Shown one piece after another: positions 49,532-58,578 of a stretch of DNA of 64,000 bases. Made by a program: the position numbers and the translations under genes. Source of the DNA: Nocardiopsis sp. NRRL B-16309 (GTDB taxonomy: Bacteria; Actinomycetota; Actinomycetes; Streptosporangiales; Streptosporangiaceae); assembly GCF_001279585.1 (NCBI RefSeq), contig NZ_LGEC01000074.1, positions 1-64,000 on the forward strand. The letters run 5' to 3'. Under the pieces are notes generated by a model that was not told the DNA's origin, ran no database searches, and saw only the letters and a program-made list of their open reading frames with translations. Positions within the stretch are counted from its first letter, which is position 1. Each line of letters opens with the position of its first letter.

Positions 49532-52500
49532 TCACCCGTGGGCGTGCCGGTCCACGGCCTGGTCGGGAGTGAGGTCACGGCCCCGACGGCGCTCCTTGTC
49601 CATGACACCGGCCTCCAGCGACGCCCCCACGCGGGACTCGATCCGGTCGACGTCGCCGCGTTCGGCCGCGGGCAGCGGCGCGCCCACGGAGTCGCGCAGG
49701 GCCTCGGCGGCGCCGAGCAGACGGGCGGCGTGCGCGTGGTCCCCGGCCAGCGCGCGGGCTCCCGCCAGGCCCTCCAGGGCGAGGGCCACCGCGCGCGGGT
49801 CGCCCGTGCGGCGCGCGGCGTCCAGGCCGCGCAGGTGGTGCGCCTCAGCACCGGCCGCGTCCCCGTCCTGTTCGGCGGCGAAGCCCAGCTCGGCGAGGAT
49901 GAGCGCCGCGCCGAAGTCCGATCCGGCCCGCAGGTGCCAGTCGAGCCAGGCGCCCAGGTGCTCGCGCGCGGCGTCGGTGTCCCCGCGGCGGCGCGCGATG
50001 AGCCCGAGCCCGAGGACCGCGGACTCCTCCCCCACCACGTGGCCGTGCTCGACCGCGATGCGGCGGGCGCGTTCGTGCAGGTCCTGGCTGCGGTCGAGGT
50101 CGCGCTGGAGCAGGGCGACGCGTCCCAGGGAGGTGAGCCGCTCGCCGACCTCGGTCCACAGTCGGAGGGCCTCGGCCGTGCGCAGCGCGGCGCGGTGGTG
50201 GCGGGCGGCGCCGTCGAGGTCGCCGGTGACCTCGGCGTGGGTGCCGAGGAGGAAGGTGGCCAGGGCCTGGCCCCACCGGTCACCGAGTTCGGTGAACAGG
50301 GCCAGGGCGCGATCGGCGTGTTCGCTCATCGCGGCGAGGTCGCCGCGGGCGAACGCCCGGCGGGCCGTGCTCGCCACCAGCGCCGCCGCGACCCAGGGCT
50401 CGGTCCGTCCGCGCACACCCGCCCGGACGCGTCGGGCGAGGTCGTCGCCCTCCTCTCCCGTGGAGAAGCCGTCGCGCACGTGCAGGAGGTACCAGGCGGC
50501 CCGCAGCCGGGCGTCGGAGTCCGGGGCGCCGGTGACGGCGGGCGCGCCCGGGCGGCTGCCACCGATGCCGTTGGCCAGTCCCTCGCGCCACAGGGCGGCC
50601 GTCCGCCGTGCTTCGCCGTCGGTGTCGCCGTCCGCCGGTGCCAGGGCCAGGGCGGCGTCGAGCGCGCGCACCCCCTCGGCCAGGCGCCCGCGCATCACCC
50701 AGTACCAGGCCTGGGCGTTGACCAGGCGCAGGGCGGCCCCGGCCGCTCCGGCGGCCACGGCGGTCTCCAGGGCGAGGCGCAGATTCGCCGACTCGCCGTC
50801 CAGGTGGCGCAGCCACCGCCGCTGGTCGGCCGTGCGCAGGTGGGGATCGGCGCGTTCGGCCAGGTCGGTGTAGTGGTCGAGGTGGCGCCGCCGCACCGCG
50901 GTCTCCTCGCCCGCCTCGCGCAGCCGCTCGGCCGCGTAGGCGGCCACCGACTCCAGCAGCCGGTAGCGCGGCCCCGCCTCGCGGGCGGCCACGGTGACCA
51001 GGGAGCGGTCGACGAGTCCGGACAGCAGGTCGAGCACGCGCGGGAGGGGGACGCCGGCGTCGGCGCACACGGCTTCGGCCGCCTCCAGGGTGCATCCGTC
51101 GGCGTGGACGCTGAGCCTGCGCAGGACCGCCCGTTCGGCGTCGGCCAGCGGCTCCCAGCTCCAGTCCAGGACGGCGCGCAGGGTGCGCTGGCGGTCCGGT
51201 GCGTCGCGCGGCCCCTGGGAGAGCAGGGCGAAGCGGTCGTCCAGGCGGGCGGCGAGGGCCCGCACGCCGAGGGCGCGGACCCGGGTGGCGGCCAGTTCCA
51301 GCGCGAGCGGCACGCCGTCCAGGCGGCGGCACAGGGCGGCGACCGCGTCGGCGTCCTCGTCGGTGATCTCGAAGCCGGGGTCGGCCGCGGCGGCGCGCGC
51401 GGCGAAGAGGCGGACCGCGTCCGCGGCCCGGACGGCCTCCGCCGGGGCGCCCGGGGCGGGGACGGCGAGCGGCTGGACGGGCCAGAGGTGTTCGCCGGTC
51501 AGCGACAGGGGCACCTGGCTGGTGGCCAGGACCCGTACACCGGGCGCGGAGCGCAGCAGGGCGGCGACGAGGTCGGCGACCGGCTCCGCCACGTGTTCGC
51601 AGTTGTCCAGGACCAGGAGCGCGCTCCGTGCGCGCACGGCGTCGGCGAGGCGGTCCACGGGAGGGGCGCCCCCGGAGGCGGGGAAGGGGCTGGTGGCGGC
51701 GGTGTCGTCGCGCACGTCCAGAGCGGCCGCCACGACCGCGGTGACGGCCTCCAGCAGGCCCGGCGCGCCGGGCCGGGCGGTGACCCCGGAGAGTTCGACC
51801 AGGTGCACCCCGTCGGGCGGCGCGGCTCCGTCGGCCGCCGCCAGTGCGAGCCGGGTCTTGCCGACACCGCCGGGCCCGGTGAGGGTGACCAGGCGTGCGG
51901 TGGCGAGCAGGGCGCGGATGCGGGCGATGTCCTCGTCGCGGCCGACCAGGGAGCTGGCGGGGACGGGCAGCCCCGGCCCCCGCCCCGCCCGGACCGCGCG
52001 CGCGGGGGCCGGAGTCGCGCCCAGGGCGGGGTCCTGGGCGAGGATCGCCTGGTGCAGGGCGACGAGGTCGGGGCCGGGTTCCAGCCCGAGGTCGTCGGCC
52101 AGGTGGGCGCGCAGGCGCCGGTAGGACTCCAGGGCCTCGGCCTGGCGCCCGGAGCGGTAGAGCGCGCGCATGTGGGCGGCGCGCAGGCGCTCGCGCAGGG
52201 GGTGGCGCTCGACGAGGTCGCCGAGTTCGTCGGCGACCAGGACGTGCTCGCCCAGATCCGTGCGCGCCTGGGCCTGGTCCTCCAGCGCGGTCAGGCGCTG
52301 CTCCTCCAGACGGGTGACGGCGGCGCGCGCAAAGGGGTGGTCGGCGACGTCGCCGAAGGCGGGGCCGCGCCACAGGGCCAGTGCGTCGCCGAGCAGGGCG
52401 GCGCGGGCGGCCGGGCCGGCGGCGGCGCGGGCCCGGGTGAGCAGCGCCTGGAAGTCCTGGGCGTCGACGTCCTCGGGTGCGGCGTCGAGGAGGTAGCCGG

Positions 52501-52768
52501 GGGCACGGGAGACCAGGAGCGCGCGGGCGCCGGGTTCGGCGTCCTCCAGGGCGCGGCGCAGCTGGGAGGCGCGGGTCTGCAGGGAGGCGGAGGGGTGGGC
52601 GGGCAGGGCGTCGCCCCACAGGGCCTCCACCAGCCGGTCGGCGGGCACCACGCGGCCCGGGTCGACCAGCAGGCCGGCCAGCAGGAGCCGGACCTTGACC
52701 TCGGGGACGCGCACGGGCCGCCCCTGTGAGGTCCACACCGCCAACGGACCCAGAACACCGAATCGCAT
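49532..52768 (-). CDS. AfsR/SARP-type regulator with BTAD, NB-ARC and TPR-like domains
   Basis: 1078 residues. Residues 1-90 form the OmpR-type winged helix (MRFGVLGPLAVWTSQGRPVR...RVVPADRLVEALWGD). The bacterial transcriptional activation domain spans about 97-245 (ALYRSGRQAEALESYRRLRA). The NB-ARC ATPase follows, with Walker A LTGPGGVGKTRLAL near residue 300 and Walker B SALLVLDNCEHV. The rest is helical repeats (700-1060). Such proteins activate secondary-metabolite genes after ligand- or phospho-signals. ATG 52768 has TAGGCT at 6 nt (leaderless). It is divergent from an NADPH:FMN reductase and an exporter gene, which are likely targets. Confidence 0.92.
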   Translation of the reverse strand: MRFGVLGPLAVWTSQGRPVRVPEVKVRLLLAGLLVDPGRVVPADRLVEALWGDALPAHPSASLQTRASQLRRALEDAEPGARALLVSRAPGYLLDAAPEDVDAQDFQALLTRARAAAGPAARAALLGDALALWRGPAFGDVADHPFARAAVTRLEEQRLTALEDQAQARTDLGEHVLVADELGDLVERHPLRERLRAAHMRALYRSGRQAEALESYRRLRAHLADDLGLEPGPDLVALHQAILAQDPALGATPAPARAVRAGRGPGLPVPASSLVGRDEDIARIRALLATARLVTLTGPGGVGKTRLALAAADGAAPPDGVHLVELSGVTARPGAPGLLEAVTAVVAAALDVRDDTAATSPFPASGGAPPVDRLADAVRARSALLVLDNCEHVAEPVADLVAALLRSAPGVRVLATSQVPLSLTGEHLWPVQPLAVPAPGAPAEAVRAADAVRLFAARAAAADPGFEITDEDADAVAALCRRLDGVPLALELAATRVRALGVRALAARLDDRFALLSQGPRDAPDRQRTLRAVLDWSWEPLADAERAVLRRLSVHADGCTLEAAEAVCADAGVPLPRVLDLLSGLVDRSLVTVAAREAGPRYRLLESVAAYAAERLREAGEETAVRRRHLDHYTDLAERADPHLRTADQRRWLRHLDGESANLRLALETAVAAGAAGAALRLVNAQAWYWVMRGRLAEGVRALDAALALAPADGDTDGEARRTAALWREGLANGIGGSRPGAPAVTGAPDSDARLRAAWYLLHVRDGFSTGEEGDDLARRVRAGVRGRTEPWVAAALVASTARRAFARGDLAAMSEHADRALALFTELGDRWGQALATFLLGTHAEVTGDLDGAARHHRAALRTAEALRLWTEVGERLTSLGRVALLQRDLDRSQDLHERARRIAVEHGHVVGEESAVLGLGLIARRRGDTDAAREHLGAWLDWHLRAGSDFGAALILAELGFAAEQDGDAAGAEAHHLRGLDAARRTGDPRAVALALEGLAGARALAGDHAHAARLLGAAEALRDSVGAPLPAAERGDVDRIESRVGASLEAGVMDKERRRGRDLTPDQAVDRHAHG

Positions 52769-53187
52769 GCGGCAAGCCTAGGACCCGTTCGGTGCGGGCC
52801 GTCCGTCGCACAGGACGCCCCGCGCCGCAGGCGCCCGTGGGGGTGAAGGGCCACGGCCGGACGACGGGAGCGACGGGCAGGCCCATGTCGGGCGGCGGCG
52901 AGACGGCCGGGACGACGGGCGGACGGCCAGGGCGGTAGCGGGCCACGGGCGAGCGCGTCCGGGGCGCTGGGGAGCGACCGTTCGACCGGGAGGGCGAAGG
53001 GCCGAGGGGCGCCCCCGAGTGGCCGGGCGAACGGGGTGTGCCGTGCGGGCGCGCGTCGGAGGCGGGGCACACGGCCTCGACCTGCGACTTCAGGCGCCCT
53101 TCCGGTCGTCCTGAGCGGATCCGGAGGAAACCCGAAGCCCTCCTCGCCACGGTGTGTGCATCAGCCGGACGGTGAGGGGAGCGGGAC
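52769..53187. other. Divergent intergenic region, afsR-like / reductase
   Basis: 419 bp without a gene. GC-rich, with loose repeats of GGCCGG(G)ACGACGGG (about 52854 and 52909) that could be activator sites; I cannot define a SARP heptamer repeat with confidence. Confidence 0.4.
52775..52780 (-). promoter_or_regulatory. -10 box of the afsR-like gene, leaderless
   Basis: TAGGCT on the minus strand ends 6 nt before ATG 52768. Confidence 0.6.
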
Positions 53188-53781
53188 ATGGACGGGACTC
53201 GGCCGCGAATGGCGATCGTGATCGGCGGGGGCGGAGCGCCCCGGTTCGAGGCCGCGGTCGCGGACTGGCTCACCGGACTCGCACACGCCGGTACGGGCCT
53301 GGAGGCGGCCACGATCGACCTGGCCGCCGCCTGTCTGCCGGCGGACCCGCCTCCGCTCGGTGCCCCCTCCGGCGATCCGGACGCGGACGGTGCCCCCGGC
53401 ACGCGGCCGTGCTCGGTGCGCGACCTGGCGCCGTGGCTGGCCGGGGCCGACGCGTTCGTCGTGGTCACCGCCGAGTACCACCACGGCGTTCCGGGCCCGC
53501 TCAAGACGGCCGTCGACTGGTTCGACGCCGAGTGGTGGGCCAAGCCGGTCGGGTTCTGCTCCTACGGCGGGCACGCCGGGGGCTCGCACGCCGCGCACCA
53601 GCTGCGCGAGGTCTTCGCGAGCGCCCACGCCGTCCCGGTGCCCGACCCGGTCGCCGTGCGCTCCCCCGACACCGCGCTCCTGGCCGGAGCCGCACGGCAC
53701 GCCGAGGGCATGCTCCGGCGGCTCGACTGGTGGGCCCGCGCCCTGCGGTCGGCCCGCGACCGGTGTCCTCCCGCGTTCTGA
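53188..53781 (+). CDS. NADPH-dependent FMN reductase family protein
   Basis: 197 residues of the flavodoxin-like fold. RMAIVIGGGGAPRFEAAV begins the phosphate-binding loop (here GGGGAPR instead of GSxRxxR), and AFVVVTAEYHHGVPGPLKTAVDWF is the diagnostic FMN segment with the usual EYxxxxPGxLKxxxD pattern. KPVGFCSYGGHAGGSHAAHQLREVF closes the site. It supplies reduced flavin or reduces quinones. GGGGAG precedes ATG 53188 by about 7 nt. The exporter gene follows 60 nt downstream, so the two probably form one unit opposite the AfsR-like regulator. Confidence 0.88.
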   Translation: MDGTRPRMAIVIGGGGAPRFEAAVADWLTGLAHAGTGLEAATIDLAAACLPADPPPLGAPSGDPDADGAPGTRPCSVRDLAPWLAGADAFVVVTAEYHHGVPGPLKTAVDWFDAEWWAKPVGFCSYGGHAGGSHAAHQLREVFASAHAVPVPDPVAVRSPDTALLAGAARHAEGMLRRLDWWARALRSARDRCPPAF

Positions 53782-53841
53782 CGTCCGCGCGGCGCCTCAG
53801 GCGCACGCGACACCATCCATCTCCGAAGGGACATCCCTCTC

Positions 53842-55434
53842 ATGACCTCGCACGACTCCCACACCGCGGCGCCACGGGCGACCGTACGCAGCTGGCTGGG
53901 GCTGGTGGTGCTGCTACTGCCCACCGTGCTCCTCTTCCTCGCGATGACCGTCCTGTTCCTGGCCACCCCCTACATCGCCGTCGATCTGGCGCCGAGCAGC
54001 GGACAGCTCTTGTGGATCAACGACATCTACGGGTTCGTGATGGCCGGGTTCCTGGTCACCATGGGCACGCTGGGCGACCGGGTGGGGCGCCGGCGCCTGC
54101 TCCTGGCGGGCGCGGCGGTGTTCGGCGCCGCCTCGGTGGCCGCCGCCTACGCCCCCGGGCCGGAGGTCCTGATCGCCGCACGGGCACTGATGGGCCTGGG
54201 CGCGGCGGCGCTGATGCCCGCCACCCTGTCCCTGATCACCACCATGTTCCGCGACGAACGGCAGCGGGGTGTGGCCATCGGACTGTGGGCGGCCTCGGTC
54301 TCGGTGGGCGTGGCCCTGGGCCCCCTCGTGGGCGGGCTGCTGCTGGAGTCCTTCTGGTGGGGCGCCGCCATGCTCGTGGGCGTGCCGGTGATGGCGCTGG
54401 TGCTGGTCGCCGTGCCCCTGCTGGTCCCGGAGTACCGCGCTCCGAGGGCGGGCCGCCTGGAACCGCTCAGCGTCGTGCTGTCGCTGGCCGCCCTGCTCCC
54501 GTTCGTGTACGGGATCAAGAAGCTCGCGGAGACGGGTCCGGCCGTGCTGCCGGTGGCCGCCCTGGTCGCCGGGGTGGTCTTCGCGGTGGTGTTCGTCCGC
54601 AGGCAGGCACGGCTGGCCGACCCGCTGCTGGACATCCGGCTGTTCGCGAACCGGACGTTCAGCGGGGCGCTGGGCGTGTTCATGCTCGCGGCCGTCGCCC
54701 TGGGCGGGATCTACCTGCTGTTCACCCAGTACCTGCAGCTGGTGGCCGAGGAGTCGCCGCTGCGGACCGGGCTGTGGATCCTCCCGGCGGCGATGGCGCT
54801 GGTCGTGGTGTCCGCGGTGACCCCGGTGCTGGCGCGCCGCGTGCGGCCCGCCCTGCTCATCGCGGCCGGGCTGGCGCTGTCGACCGCGGGCTACCTCGTC
54901 ATGACGCAGGTCGGTTCCGAGGCCGGTCTGGGCCTGCTGGTCACGGGCTTCTACATCCTCTATCCCGGCATCGCGCCGACCATGGCGCTGGTACCCGGTC
55001 TGGTCATGGGCGCGGCCCCGCCGGAGAAGGCCGGTGAGGCCTCGGCGGTCGAGAGCACCGCCAGCGACCTGGGCGTGGCGCTCGGTGTGGCCCTGCTGGG
55101 CAGTGTGGGCGCGGCGGTCTACCGCCTCCACGCCGCCGAACCGGCGCGGGCCGCGGGAGCGGAGGCGGAACGGGCGGGCGAGAGCCTGCCCGGGGCGCTG
55201 ACGGCGTCCGAGCGGATGCCCGCCGACGCCGGGGCGGCGCTGGTGGACTCGGCGCAGGCCGCGTTCACCGACGGGCTCAACGCGGCCGCGTGGGTCGCGG
55301 CGGCGCTCTCCGCCGTGGGCGCGGTCCTGGCGCTCACGCTGCTGCGCCACGTGCCGCCGACCGGGTCCGCCGCCGTGCCCGAGGAGGCCGCGCCGGTGGC
55401 CGCGGGACGCGAACGGGAGGACAGCGGGGTGTGA
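53842..55434 (+). CDS. DHA2-family MFS exporter (14 TM)
   Basis: 530 residues with about fourteen membrane helices. Landmarks are LLWINDIYGFVMAGFLVTMG (helix 2), motif A GDRVGRRRLLLAGA, the motif B arginine in AARALMGLGAAALMPATLSL, and motif C SVSVGVALGPLVGG with the antiporter GP. The last helix is followed by a short charged tail; a hydrophilic insert (about 430-480) lies before helix 14, as in EmrB/QacA-type proteins. It should export hydrophobic drugs or cationic dyes. The gene comes after the flavin reductase and probably shares its control. A 15-bp perfect hairpin follows. Confidence 0.92.
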   Translation: MTSHDSHTAAPRATVRSWLGLVVLLLPTVLLFLAMTVLFLATPYIAVDLAPSSGQLLWINDIYGFVMAGFLVTMGTLGDRVGRRRLLLAGAAVFGAASVAAAYAPGPEVLIAARALMGLGAAALMPATLSLITTMFRDERQRGVAIGLWAASVSVGVALGPLVGGLLLESFWWGAAMLVGVPVMALVLVAVPLLVPEYRAPRAGRLEPLSVVLSLAALLPFVYGIKKLAETGPAVLPVAALVAGVVFAVVFVRRQARLADPLLDIRLFANRTFSGALGVFMLAAVALGGIYLLFTQYLQLVAEESPLRTGLWILPAAMALVVVSAVTPVLARRVRPALLIAAGLALSTAGYLVMTQVGSEAGLGLLVTGFYILYPGIAPTMALVPGLVMGAAPPEKAGEASAVESTASDLGVALGVALLGSVGAAVYRLHAAEPARAAGAEAERAGESLPGALTASERMPADAGAALVDSAQAAFTDGLNAAAWVAAALSAVGAVLALTLLRHVPPTGSAAVPEEAAPVAAGREREDSGV

Positions 55435-55750
55435 GATCCGGGCCGGGGCCCGTCGCGGCACGCGCCGCGACGGGCCCCGCCACGCGTGCGGGGCCAGAGG
55501 TGCGTGTGACCCCGGAGGTACACAGGGGCGTGGCGTGCCCAGGTCCCAGGCCCGCAGGAGCAGGGATCGGCCCGGAGCCAGAGGTCCCGGTGGACCCGGC
55601 GGTACGCACGGGGTCCGGGGGCACGTGCCCGACCAGGGGCGCGTGCGGCGTGTCACGTCTGGAACGTGCCGGGGCGCCGCCGGAGGCGTGGTGTACTGGC
55701 GGGTCGACACCGCCAGCATCCCCGGAAGGACGCCGTCCCGGCGCACACGC
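55435..55750. other. Intergenic region after the exporter
   Basis: 316 bp without a gene. It contains the terminator at 55445-55478 and a hairpin CTGGCGG-N7-CCGCCAG (55696-55716) about 35 bp before the TRIC gene. Confidence 0.5.
55445..55478 (+). terminator. Terminator of the reductase-exporter unit
   Basis: Perfect 15-bp stem GGGGCCCGTCGCGGC / GCCGCGACGGGCCCC with loop ACGC, 11 bp past the exporter stop. Confidence 0.9.
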
Positions 55751-56383
55751 ATGTCCACCCAGACCCTTCTCCTCGTCCTCGATCTCGTCGGGATCTTCGC
55801 CTTCGCCCTGGACGGCTCCCTGACGGCCGTCCGCACCGCGCGCGTGGACATCGTCGGTGTCATGTCGCTGGGCGTGATCACCGCCATCGGCGGCGGGATC
55901 ATCCGCGACGTCCTGCTCGGCGTGACGCCCGCGACCTTCCAGGACTGGCGGTACCTGGTGACCGCGCTGGCCGGAGCGACCCTGGCGTTCTTCCTCAGCC
56001 GCCAGCTGGACCAGCTGAGCAAGCCGATCCTGCTGTTCGACGCCGCGGGCCTGAGCCTGTTCGTGGTGATCGGCGCGACCAAGGCGATGGAACTCGGGTT
56101 CGGTCCGCTCCAGGCGACGATCCTGGGCGTGATCACCGGCGTGGGCGGCGGCACCATCCGCGACGTGCTGCTCAACCGGGTCCCGACGGTGCTCAGCGCG
56201 AACTCCCACCTGTACGCCGTCCCGGCCACGCTCGGCGCCGGGTTCGTGGTCGTGGTGTCGGTCTTCGGCCTGGGCGCGGGCTGGGTCGCGGTGGTCGGCG
56301 CCGTACTGTGCTTCGTGGTGCGCGTGCTGGCCCTGCGCTACCGGTGGAACGCCCCGTCCCCGCCCGGGGCTCCGCCGCTGTAG
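55751..56383 (+). CDS. TRIC-type (UPF0126) cation channel protein
   Basis: 210 residues, seven hydrophobic helices in two inverted halves. Each half carries the family signature: GGGIIRDVLLG (47-57) and GGGTIRDVLLN (132-142). Prokaryotic TRIC proteins are trimeric monovalent-cation channels. ATG 55751 is chosen because the protein fold starts right after it; upstream in-frame codons are not protein-like, and no good ribosome site is seen. Its last 46 nt overlap the convergent LysR gene. Confidence 0.92.
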   Translation: MSTQTLLLVLDLVGIFAFALDGSLTAVRTARVDIVGVMSLGVITAIGGGIIRDVLLGVTPATFQDWRYLVTALAGATLAFFLSRQLDQLSKPILLFDAAGLSLFVVIGATKAMELGFGPLQATILGVITGVGGGTIRDVLLNRVPTVLSANSHLYAVPATLGAGFVVVVSVFGLGAGWVAVVGAVLCFVVRVLALRYRWNAPSPPGAPPL

Positions 56384-57282
56384 TCCAGGGCGCGCGCGGC
56401 CGTGCGCCGCAGGACCGCGACCATGGCCGGGACCGGGTCGGTCACCCGTCCGCGGTGGACGGCGAAGATCTCCCGCGCCAGGCTGGCGCCCCGCAGCGGA
56501 CGGCCGACCCAGCCCCCGCCGCGGGCCGCACCAAGGATGCTGCGCGGGATGAGCGCCACGCCGACACCCGCCTCGATGAGCGCCAGGGCCACCTCGTAGT
56601 CGCGTGTCTCGTAGGTGACGTTCAGGCGCACCCCGGCGGCCGCGGCGGCGTCGTCCAGGGTCACCCGGTTGTGGATGCCCGGCGCTCCGCAGATCCACTC
56701 CTCCTCGGCGAGGTCGGCCAGGGACGGGTCCCGGTCGGCGATGGGGTGCCCGGTGGGGGCGACGACCATGAGCGGGTCGACGAGGATGCGCTCCCGGTGC
56801 AGGCCCCGGGTGGCGGGCAGGGGCGCGCCCGGGTAGCGGTGGGTGATGAGCAGGTCGAGGTCGCCGGAGGTCACCAGGTCGTAGCCCCCGGGCGGTTCGA
56901 TGTCCGACAGCGACAGGCGCACGTGCGGGTGCTCGCTGCCGAACGCCGCGAGCGTCGCGGGCAACAGGACCTTGCCCGCGCTGGCGAAGGCGCCCAGGGA
57001 CAGGCGCCCCGGCGGCTCGCCCGCCACGGCCCGGACCGCGGCCTCGGCGTCGCGGAGCTGGCCCAGGACCCGTTCCCCGTGGTCGAGCAGGACCAGGCCC
57101 GCCTCGGTGAGCGTGGCCCCGGTGCGTCCGCGTTCGACGAGCGGGCAGCCCACCTCGCGCTCCAGCTTGGTCAGCTGCTGGGAGAGGGCGGGCGGGGTGA
57201 AGGAGAGCCGCTGGGCCGCGGCGGCGATGGATCCGGCGTGGGCGATCTCCACCAGCACGCGCAACCTGTTGGCGTCCAGCAT
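56338..57282 (-). CDS. LysR-family regulator
   Basis: 314 residues. The winged helix (1-65) reads MLDANRLRVLVEIAHAGSIA and AAAQRLSFTPPALSQQLTKL, then a two-lobed ligand domain (90-300; GRLSLGAFASAGKVLLPATL, LIEAGVGVALIPRSI). ATG 57282 follows a GGGGGG-type ribosome site. It is divergent from a Ser/Thr dehydratase gene across about 100 bp containing AT-rich partial palindromes, the classical arrangement of a LysR regulator and its target. Its stop lies inside the convergent TRIC gene. Confidence 0.92.
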   Translation of the reverse strand: MLDANRLRVLVEIAHAGSIAAAAQRLSFTPPALSQQLTKLEREVGCPLVERGRTGATLTEAGLVLLDHGERVLGQLRDAEAAVRAVAGEPPGRLSLGAFASAGKVLLPATLAAFGSEHPHVRLSLSDIEPPGGYDLVTSGDLDLLITHRYPGAPLPATRGLHRERILVDPLMVVAPTGHPIADRDPSLADLAEEEWICGAPGIHNRVTLDDAAAAAGVRLNVTYETRDYEVALALIEAGVGVALIPRSILGAARGGGWVGRPLRGASLAREIFAVHRGRVTDPVPAMVAVLRRTAARALDYSGGAPGGDGAFHR

Positions 57283-57321
57283 GCCGTCCCCCCTGCTCAA
57301 CAAAATCTGACACAAACATCT

Positions 57322-57355
57322 GCTTAAGGATATTTAGCAAGCCCAACTTTAAGTT
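57322..57355. promoter_or_regulatory. LysR-type operator region
   Basis: Two imperfect dyads: GCTTAA...TTTAGC (57322-57338, a T-N11-A-like site) and AACTTTAAGTT (57345-57355, perfect around one centre base), in an AT-rich gap between the divergent genes. Confidence 0.5.
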
Positions 57356-57383
57356 AATGCCCGGTAGCGGCAGAGTGGTCCCT

Positions 57384-58307
57384 ATGAGCCCCAGAACCGC
57401 GCAGGCAGTCCCCACGGCCACCGACGTCCGAGCCGCCGCGGAGCGCATCGCGCCCTACGCCCGGCGCACCCCCGTGCTGCACACCGAGATCGACGGCCGC
57501 CCGGTCTCGCTGAAGCTGGAGTACCTGCAGCGCACGGGCGCGTTCAAGCTGCGCGGAGCACTCAACGCCCTGCTCGGCGGCCCGCCGACCGACCGGGTCA
57601 TCACCGCCTCGGGCGGCAACCACGGGCTCGGGGTGGCGACGGCGGCCCGGCTGCTCGGTGTGCGCGCCACGGTCTACGTCCCGGAGACGATCCCCGAGGC
57701 CAAGGCCGCTCCCCTGGCGGCCACCGGCGCGGAGATCGTCCGGGTGGGCGAGGAGTACGCGCAGGCGGCGGCCGAGGCGCGCTCGCGCGCCCACGCCGAG
57801 GACGTGCGCTACCTGCACGCCTACGACGACGCGCTCGTGGTCGCCGGACAGGGCACCATCGGCCTGGAGATCGCCGCCGACGCGCCCGAGTGCGACACCG
57901 TCGCGGTCGCCGTCGGCGGAGGCGGACTGGTGGCCGGGGTGCGCCTCGGCTCGGGCGACCGGCGCGTGGTCGGGGTGGAGCCGCGCGGGTGCCAGAGCCT
58001 GCACGCCGCGCTGGCCGCGGGCCACCCCGTCCAGGGCCCCGTCGACTCCGTCGCCTCCTCCGCCCTGGGCGCGGCCACCCTGGGCGAGGTGCCCTTCGAG
58101 GTGCTGCGCGCGCACCCGGTGACGACCGCGCTGGTCGGGGACGACGAGATCCTGGCCGCCCAGGACCGGTTGTGGGAGGAGTTCCGCATCGCCACCGAAC
58201 CGGCCGCCGCCGTACCCTTCGCCGCCTGGCTGGCGGGCCTGGTGCCCGGCGAGCGCCCCTGCCTGGTGGTGTGCGGCGCCAACGCAGAGTGGCGCCGCGC
58301 GGGCTGA
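57384..58307 (+). CDS. Serine/threonine dehydratase-family PLP enzyme
   Basis: 307 residues of fold-type II. The PLP lysine is in TGAFKLRGALNAL, the phosphate loop is VAVGGGGLVAGVR, and the SGGNHGLGVA substrate loop is intact. The chain ends after the catalytic domain; there is no ACT domain, so it is a short catabolic type rather than biosynthetic IlvA. It should deaminate threonine or serine, or racemise serine. ATG 57384 is preferred over an in-frame start 27 nt upstream. The divergent LysR protein is the probable regulator. Confidence 0.88.
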   Translation: MSPRTAQAVPTATDVRAAAERIAPYARRTPVLHTEIDGRPVSLKLEYLQRTGAFKLRGALNALLGGPPTDRVITASGGNHGLGVATAARLLGVRATVYVPETIPEAKAAPLAATGAEIVRVGEEYAQAAAEARSRAHAEDVRYLHAYDDALVVAGQGTIGLEIAADAPECDTVAVAVGGGGLVAGVRLGSGDRRVVGVEPRGCQSLHAALAAGHPVQGPVDSVASSALGAATLGEVPFEVLRAHPVTTALVGDDEILAAQDRLWEEFRIATEPAAAVPFAAWLAGLVPGERPCLVVCGANAEWRRAG

Positions 58308-58328
58308 GCCCCGCGCCGGGCACGCTGG

Positions 58329-58407
58329 CCCGTGGCCAGGAGGGCTGGACCCCCCACCGCGCGCTGAACCGTGGCCGGGCGGGCTGGATCCGCGCCGGAC
58401 GGCCGAA
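58329..58407. repeat. Imperfect tandem repeat, two units of about 39 bp
   Basis: CCGTGGCCAGGAGGGCTGGA (from 58330) and CCGTGGCCGGGCGGGCTGGA (from 58369) start two units ending in CGCTGAA and GGCCGAA. It lies just past the dehydratase stop. Confidence 0.55.
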
Positions 58408-58578
58408 CCGCGCTCCGACCCGCGCCGCGGCAGGCAGCACCGGCTCCCACCTGGCCCGATACCCTCCACCGGGCCCGGTGGGTGACACACGGCACTCCGC
58501 CTACCCCGACGCCGTGGTTACCGGCCGGTCGCCCTTACATTGGTGTGCGTCATCCACCGACCGAGTGAGGGAGAACAC

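Noticed and set aside
50280..53543. 1087-codon minus-strand frame in another frame of the AfsR-like gene
   Set aside because: Arg/Pro-rich shadow of the same strand; the real frame carries Walker motifs and BTAD.
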